Assembly (NCBI RefSeq): GCF_001571775.1
Contig: NZ_LRVM01000003.1
Span: 287,036-351,035, forward strand
Length of the DNA stretch: 64,000 nt
Direction of reading: 5' to 3'
Origin: Anaerotignum neopropionicum
GTDB taxonomy: Bacteria; Bacillota; Clostridia; Lachnospirales; Anaerotignaceae
The notes beneath the pieces are model-generated. The model was not told where the DNA came from, ran no database searches, and saw nothing but the letters and a program-made list of their open reading frames with translations. Made by a program: the position numbers and the translations under genes. Below are positions 59,300 through 64,000 of this stretch, in pieces (the stretch's first letter is position 1; the number at the start of each line of letters is the position of its first letter).

Positions 59300-61348
59300 C
59301 TACACTTCCTTTAAAAGAACACCGCTCTTTGGCTCAAGCTGCAACCGAATATGCCCGTTTTCCACCGTAACACTTGAACTCTCCGTATGATAACCCCTCT
59401 CCTGTGAGGTCAGAAGAATTTTCATTCTTCCCTTTTCCCTTACACCAATTTGCCAAACAGGAACAAATATCTCTCTGATATTATGGCAATTATTTAGTAT
59501 GACAACACAACGATTCAGCTCCGTAAATCTTCCATAGCCAATCACGCCGTATTCGCCAAACAATTGCTTGAAAGAACCAAAACGCAGCGCTTCATTTTCT
59601 TTTCGTAGGCGGATACAGTCCTTATGGAAAGCAATCAGCTCCATATTTTCCTTTCCCCAAGGATAAGGTCTGCGGTTGTCAGGGTCCGTCCAGCCCATGA
59701 CGCCGGCTTCATCGCCATAATAAATCGTCGGCGAGCCTAACCACGTCATTTGAAACAACACAGCCTCCCGCATTACAGATAAACAAACGTCCTCCGCCGC
59801 CGCCGCCGCGCCTTCCCTGTCCAGTCTGCCCAGCTGCCGGTTTGTTCGTGTTAAAAATCGAGAATGATCATGATTTGAAAGCTCATTCATCGCAGTTGTT
59901 ATGGCCTGTATGGGCAGCTTTGACATTTGATAAATCATACTGCCCCAAAATACATCAGCATTATTATATAAATCATCCCTTGCGTGGGTGCTATGCTTAG
60001 AAACTCCTGTCAAAAACCAAGTTAAAGGCTCCATAAACGCATCATAATTCATAATGCTATCCCATTGATCACCCAAAAGCCACGGCTTTGCTTCCCCATA
60101 ATGCTCTGCTAAAATCAGGGCGTTTGGGTTCGCTTCTTTTACTGCATTTCGAAATTCCTGCCAAAACAAATGGTTAAACGCTTTGGATTTCCCCAAATCC
60201 GCCGCCACATCCAGCCGCCAACCATCTGCACAAAAAGGTGGCGAAACCCATTTTGCGGCAATTTCTAAAATTTCCTCCATAAGCGCAGGACAGCCTTCAA
60301 TATTCAGCTTGGGATGGTTTTCGTATCCCCACCAGCCTTCATATTCATCCCCATCTTCATTCCAATAGAAATAAGGGTGATAAGGACTGTTTTTATCTTG
60401 GAAAGCACCTTTGCTTTTACCGAAATAGACGCCCTCTCTATCCAACCATTTATGAAAGGCCCCGCAATGATTAAACACACCGTCAATAATTACCTTGATG
60501 CCTCTTTTATGGGCTTCCCCAACCAAAGCGGCAAAAAGCATATCGCTCTTTTCCAAATTGGTTTCATTGGTAATGCGGGTAATATATTTGGTTGCTTCCC
60601 TATTGTTTTCGGAGCCAAAGAGCAGTGCGCCCTCGTCCACCTCGATTATGCCAAGATGGGGATCGATATGCTCATAGTCTTGAATATCGTATTTATGATT
60701 GCTTGGAGATACAAAAATTGGGTTCAAATAAATTGCATCAATGCCCAAATCCTCAAGGTAATCCATTTTTTCTAAAATGCCTTGCAAATCACCACCGTAA
60801 AAATTACGAATATCTTCAATCTCAGGGTTTGAAAACCAATCCTCCACTCGCTTTACCGGCTTTTCCAAATAACTATATTCATTACTTAAAACGTCATTAT
60901 TTTGATCTCCATTAAAGAAGCGGTCAGGAAATATTTGGTACATCAGCGCTCCCTTTGCCCATTGGGGCGTATGATAGTTTTTCAGAATTTCAAACCAACC
61001 TTCGTTTTGATATTTCTCAAACACACCGTATTTTGTATAATAAAGGGTAAAACCTTCCCCTTCGATGCAAAAATAATAATGTTCCGTTTCCGCCGAAGGC
61101 GGTAATTCAACTTGATAATAGTCAAAAACAAAGCTTGCCCTCTTTTTTTTCATAGGCAAACGACTTTTTTCTCTACAAAGAAACGGTTGTAGTACAATAT
61201 CCCTCCCTGTTCTCAGGGTAATGGTAATGCTATCCTGTTGGGAGGGTTCTGCCGGCATTCTAAAATTTATCGTTTCATCGCTAAAAATTGCTTGTGAACA
61301 AAAATAAGGAATATTTTTCAGCCAAAAATAATCAGAATAGTCTGGCAT
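59300..61348 (-). CDS. GH13 alpha-glucan hydrolase (neopullulanase/cyclomaltodextrinase-like)
   Basis: A 682-residue cytoplasmic GH13 enzyme. The N-terminal 120 residues form a beta-sandwich like those of neopullulanases. The barrel follows with IDAIYLNPIFVSPSNHKYD, VIIDGVFNHCG, the nucleophile in DGWRLDVAADLGK, the acid/base in LILAEHYGEAKPW, and the stabiliser in NELSNHDHSRF. It lacks a signal peptide, so it should act on imported maltodextrins or cyclodextrins. GGAGGTGGATT precedes the ATG; the open frame extends 17 codons further. Confidence 0.9.
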   Translation of the reverse strand: MPDYSDYFWLKNIPYFCSQAIFSDETINFRMPAEPSQQDSITITLRTGRDIVLQPFLCREKSRLPMKKKRASFVFDYYQVELPPSAETEHYYFCIEGEGFTLYYTKYGVFEKYQNEGWFEILKNYHTPQWAKGALMYQIFPDRFFNGDQNNDVLSNEYSYLEKPVKRVEDWFSNPEIEDIRNFYGGDLQGILEKMDYLEDLGIDAIYLNPIFVSPSNHKYDIQDYEHIDPHLGIIEVDEGALLFGSENNREATKYITRITNETNLEKSDMLFAALVGEAHKRGIKVIIDGVFNHCGAFHKWLDREGVYFGKSKGAFQDKNSPYHPYFYWNEDGDEYEGWWGYENHPKLNIEGCPALMEEILEIAAKWVSPPFCADGWRLDVAADLGKSKAFNHLFWQEFRNAVKEANPNALILAEHYGEAKPWLLGDQWDSIMNYDAFMEPLTWFLTGVSKHSTHARDDLYNNADVFWGSMIYQMSKLPIQAITTAMNELSNHDHSRFLTRTNRQLGRLDREGAAAAAEDVCLSVMREAVLFQMTWLGSPTIYYGDEAGVMGWTDPDNRRPYPWGKENMELIAFHKDCIRLRKENEALRFGSFKQLFGEYGVIGYGRFTELNRCVVILNNCHNIREIFVPVWQIGVREKGRMKILLTSQERGYHTESSSVTVENGHIRLQLEPKSGVLLKEV

Positions 61349-61523
61349 AATCCACCTCCTTTGCTTAGTTTTTATCAATTCTACGGTCGCAAATGACACC
61401 TTGCTCCGAATTTCACTGGAGTTATTATATCATAAAAGAATAAAAAGAAAAGGGGAAATTGTGCATTACTAAACCCATAAGATTTGCAGTAATTTTGTCG
61501 AAAAAACAACTTTTAAGCACAAA

Positions 61524-61556
61524 GGAAAAAGAGCAGCCTGCCGATGACTGCTCTTA
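61524..61556 (-). terminator. Terminator after the BofC-like gene
   Basis: Minus strand AAGAGCAG, 11-base loop, CTGCTCTTTTTCC. The remaining space 61349-61523 holds a TATAAT box of the GH13 gene near 61425-61430 and nothing else evident. Confidence 0.8.
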
Positions 61557-61686
61557 TCCAAAAAGAGAAGGTATTTCTTATTGGGATTACGGATTTACCG
61601 CAATGTGAAAATATTGGGGAGTTTTCACGAATCCATTATAACATGTGGGACAAAAAATGTCTAGCATAAATTGTTAAAAATTTTAA

Positions 61687-62226
61687 TTAACTTGTAAAAT
61701 CAGATAACAATCTTACTAAATTTTCTTCACCCAAAACATACATCCCTTCTCTTAGTTCCTGTCGCTCCGGCTCAGGCAAAACTGAAATAGGAACTTGCGT
61801 TACTTCTTTCAGCTTCATTTTCTTATTCACATCTTCAATAAAAACAGCCAAATACCCTTCGTATTCCTTTAATAAATATACCTCGCTGCTTTTTCCTTCC
61901 ACAGAACAACGCAAAATCACCTTTTCAGGAGAAAAATAAACAATTTGCCAGCCGTTATAAATGCTTTGCAACTGTTCACGGTTTAAGCCCTCCAGAAAAT
62001 CCGGAACGGGCTCTTCAATTTCTTTTGTAATTGCGTCCTTTGTGTAATAATACTGGTATATAATTTTACCGTCTTTTTTCACGGTTATTTCTTTCTTTAC
62101 AACAGAAATTGACTGCTCTTGCATTGGAAGATTTTCCTTTTCCTGGTTTTTCGCTGTGAAATAATAGCCTAGCCCCAGCGATAGAAAAAAGCCGGCAAGG
62201 GCCAAAAGTACAACTTTTTTCTTCAT
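61687..62226 (-). CDS. BofC C-terminal-domain protein (sporulation-linked)
   Basis: A 179-residue protein with an N-terminal membrane anchor or signal (KKKVVLLALAGFFLSLGLGYY), then an extracytoplasmic part. The C-terminal half matches the BofC C-terminal domain: NGWQIVYFSPEKVILRCSVE, YLLKEYEGYLAVFIEDV and SVLPEPERQELREGMYV. In Bacillus BofC acts in the forespore-mother cell space to restrain the SpoIVB signal that triggers sigma-K. The N-terminal BofC domain is not evident, so the function may differ. A strong sigma-G promoter match upstream supports forespore expression. Confidence 0.78.
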   Translation of the reverse strand: MKKKVVLLALAGFFLSLGLGYYFTAKNQEKENLPMQEQSISVVKKEITVKKDGKIIYQYYYTKDAITKEIEEPVPDFLEGLNREQLQSIYNGWQIVYFSPEKVILRCSVEGKSSEVYLLKEYEGYLAVFIEDVNKKMKLKEVTQVPISVLPEPERQELREGMYVLGEENLVRLLSDFTS

Positions 62227-62244
62227 AATAAACCACCTCGAAAA

Positions 62245-62274
62245 AAGTATGCACTCATTTGGAAAAATTTATAC
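62245..62274 (-). promoter_or_regulatory. Sigma-G-type promoter of the BofC-like gene
   Basis: Minus strand GTATA (62274-62270), 18 bases, CATACTT (62251-62245). The sigma-G consensus GHATR, 18, CATnHTA is met at 11 of 12 positions with ideal spacing. Confidence 0.65.
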
Positions 62275-62371
62275 AATATTATCATAATGCTTAATCAATT
62301 AACCCATTTACTAAAATCACTGCCAATATACCAAAAAATTCTTCAAAATATCCTATTTTATTTCCAAAAAT

Positions 62372-63604
62372 TTATTTCGCTGTGGGAATCCTAAAATGCA
62401 CAGGCACACCATTTTCATATGTACACGGCAACTCTCCTTGAATTAAGGGGAACAAATACTCAATCATTTCTTGTGTTACATCGTTACCTTCTTGATTAAT
62501 CCAATCAAGGGGAATGGTCTTAACCTTGTTTGCAATTTTTTCAATCTCCACAAAACCTATCTCAAAACGATAGGGCTTCGTAGATATTCTTTTGATTACC
62601 GCCATTTTTCCGGTTTCACCGGTAATGGCATAGTCTGCCGCTGCCATCCCAAGAAGCCTGGATTCGTAAATATCTGCTGCGCTTGCCACATGGGATGCAC
62701 AACGCTGCATTAAATTAAGCTCAACACTTCTTACCTTGCAACCAATTTCCTGACGCACAACTTCTTCCAAAAATCTTGCTGCACCGGCTAAAATTTTATG
62801 GCCAAAGGCATCCGTCGTTCTATTTTGCAAACACTCGGTTATATATTCACCGTTTTCATTTTTAATCCCTTCACTTACCGCCACAATCACCGCATGCTTT
62901 TCCGCCAGCTTATCTCGTACATCCTCCAGAAAACGATCCACTGAAAAAGGCTTTTCGCAAACATATATTAAATCAGGCGCAGCACCGCCATTGATTCTGC
63001 CTAAAACGGAGGATGCCGTGAGCCATCCTGCATCCCGCCCCATCACCTCTACAATGGTTACGGCAGGCAGTGCATAAACATTACAATCGCAGGCAATTTC
63101 CGAAAAAGTGGTGGCAATATATTTTGCCGCAGAACCAAACCCCGGACAGTGATCCGTCTCCATCAAGTCATTATCAATGGTTTTGGGGGCGCCCATAATG
63201 CAAATGTCATTTATGTTATGTAATCGGCAATAGGTTGCAAGCTTTTGTACCGTATCCATAGAATCATTTCCACCAATATAAATAAAATAACCAATATGAT
63301 ACTTTCTAAAAACAGAAATAATCTTTTCAAATTCAAAGGCACTCTCTTCCCACGGAGAAAGCTTCATTCTGCAGGAGCCAAGTGCCGAGGATGGCGTCTG
63401 GCATAAAAGCTGTAAAGACTGTGGGTCAGAAAGCAAGGAATTTAATTCAATAATCCTTTCCGCTAAAATACCCATAATTCCATTTTGTGCTCCATAAACC
63501 TTGTCGATATTTTTATCTGACAAACCCTTTTCAATCACGCCGCATAAGGTTGCATTGATTGCCGCAGAAGGCCCACCAGATTGCGCCACCAGTAAATTTT
63601 TCAT
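62372..63604 (-). CDS. pfp: 6-phosphofructokinase, PPi-dependent type
   Basis: A 410-residue phosphofructokinase. QSGGPSAAINATL is the N-terminal phosphate loop. YIGGNDSMDT replaces the ATP-type GGDGS, and APKTIDNDL has lysine where ATP enzymes have glycine; both changes mark pyrophosphate-dependent enzymes. VEVMGRDAGWL and NLMQRCASH complete the site. It interconverts fructose-6-phosphate and fructose-1,6-bisphosphate with PPi, so it can serve both glycolysis and gluconeogenesis. GGGGAGACGG precedes the ATG. Confidence 0.9.
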   Translation of the reverse strand: MKNLLVAQSGGPSAAINATLCGVIEKGLSDKNIDKVYGAQNGIMGILAERIIELNSLLSDPQSLQLLCQTPSSALGSCRMKLSPWEESAFEFEKIISVFRKYHIGYFIYIGGNDSMDTVQKLATYCRLHNINDICIMGAPKTIDNDLMETDHCPGFGSAAKYIATTFSEIACDCNVYALPAVTIVEVMGRDAGWLTASSVLGRINGGAAPDLIYVCEKPFSVDRFLEDVRDKLAEKHAVIVAVSEGIKNENGEYITECLQNRTTDAFGHKILAGAARFLEEVVRQEIGCKVRSVELNLMQRCASHVASAADIYESRLLGMAAADYAITGETGKMAVIKRISTKPYRFEIGFVEIEKIANKVKTIPLDWINQEGNDVTQEMIEYLFPLIQGELPCTYENGVPVHFRIPTAK

Positions 63605-63656
63605 TGAATCCGTCTCCCCAATCCATTCTATTCCTATAATATATAAAGCTTATTTT

Positions 63657-63685
63657 ATTATAGATGTTCTTCGAGAAAGAAACAA
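63657..63685 (-). promoter_or_regulatory. Promoter of pfp
   Basis: Minus strand TTGTTT (63685-63680), 17 bases, TATAAT (63662-63657), about 50 bases before the start. Confidence 0.7.
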
Positions 63686-63770
63686 CAACATTTTATTCCA
63701 TTGCAAATTATTTTACTATGATGCATGCCACCGGCAATGAATAATACACAAATCTCCACAATCATCACCA

Positions 63771-63885
63771 CCAGCTCAGCTGGTGGTTTGCTCTGCCCCT
63801 AGAAGGGGCTTTTACCAACTTGCATCTAAAGATGCATTGAACGGTTTGCCAACCGTTTCTTATTCTCTGGCTACTGCTAAAGCAG
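63771..63885. repeat. Hairpin series at the end of the IS200-type element
   Basis: Five perfect hairpins in 115 bases: ACCACCAGC-TCA-GCTGGTGGT (63771-63791), GCCCCT-AGA-AGGGGC (63796-63810), GCATCTAAAGATGC (63823-63836), ACGGTT-TGCC-AACCGT (63841-63856), CTGCTAAAGCAG (63874-63885). Subterminal hairpins are recognition sites of Y1 transposases. Confidence 0.6.
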
Positions 63886-63886
63886 T

Positions 63887-64000
63887 TTACTTCTTGCCTG
63901 TGCTCACTTGCTCACCCGTAAACGGGTCAATGTATTCTTTTAGCGTTATTTGGTCTGCCGTTAAGTCCTCTTGGATCTGATTTCTTATGTACTCTTCTAT
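63887..64000 (-). mobile_element. tnpA: IS200/IS605-family TnpA transposase, C-terminal end (partial)
   Basis: The minus strand from the window edge reads IEEYIRNQIQEDLTADQITL, KEYIDPFTGEQVSTGKK, then TAA at 63887. EYIRNQ-x-EDMIADQMSLKEYxDPFTG is the standard C-terminus of the small Y1 transposase of IS200-type elements. Most of the gene lies beyond the window. The hairpin-rich DNA directly downstream is the element's right end. Confidence 0.88.

Noticed and set aside
1..64000. CRISPR arrays, tRNA and rRNA genes
   Set aside because: No spaced direct-repeat series, CCA-ended cloverleafs or rRNA core sequences were seen on either strand.

Overview
This window looks like chromosome from a low-GC, strictly fermentative, endospore-forming member of the Clostridia (Lachnospirales or Anaerotignum-like). 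The basis is a spoVA sporulation operon, a BofC-type gene behind a sigma-G-like promoter, glycyl-radical enzymes (PflB, NrdD), AdhE, a PPi-type phosphofructokinase, and consensus AGGAGG ribosome binding sites throughout. The genus cannot be fixed from the sequence alone. I saw no rRNA, tRNA or CRISPR array.

Layout. 1-6.2 kb: spoVAD (partial), spoVAC, spoVAB and spoVAA, then an MgtC-family gene, uppP and, on the + strand, a DEAD-box RNA helicase. 6.4-12 kb: adhE with a long structured upstream region, a LysR regulator, and a ybaK-rrf2 pair. 12.3-17.5 kb (+ strand): a five-gene dlt-like acyl-transfer operon (adenylation enzyme, GNAT, carrier protein, MBOAT, SGNH-like protein). 17.7-21.8 kb: superoxide dismutase, then an asparagine synthetase paired with an ion-transporter-superfamily permease. 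21.8-32.4 kb: IS remnants, a patatin, a TetR/hydrolase pair, pflA-pflB behind a ZTP riboswitch, an SDR/MerR divergent pair, a decayed hcp gene, and a methyltransferase/TetR pair with matching operators. 32.5-40.7 kb: a nine-gene operon for 2-keto-3-deoxy sugar acids. It holds KDG kinase, KDPG aldolase, KDGal kinase, KDPGal aldolase, a TctCBA transporter, KduD and an IclR regulator. 40.7-42.1 kb: two different IS remnants. 42.1-49.7 kb: nrdD and nrdG, an RHS remnant, a radical SAM protein and a multidomain CoA-disulfide-reductase-like protein. 50.1-64 kb: pyruvate carboxylase, radA, a small conserved-looking gene, clpC, a MITE-like repeat, rluA, a GH13 glycosidase, the BofC-like gene, pfp, and the end of an IS200-type element.

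How the genes fit together. Sugar acids enter through the Tct-type transporter (inferred), become KDPG or KDPGal, and are cleaved to pyruvate. Pyruvate then goes to formate and acetyl-CoA (Pfl), oxaloacetate (Pyc) or, through acetyl-CoA, ethanol (AdhE). The ZTP riboswitch links formate production to one-carbon (10-formyl-THF) status.

The observations I rate most worth a second look are these: the adhE leader, with a perfect 15-bp inverted repeat around a -10-like box followed by interlocking stems that could form a pseudoknot; the GNAT gene inside the dlt-like operon; the glutaredoxin-like domain fused to NrdD; the open reading frame continuing in phase past the amber stop of the radical SAM gene; and several regulator/operator pairs that can be read directly from the sequence.
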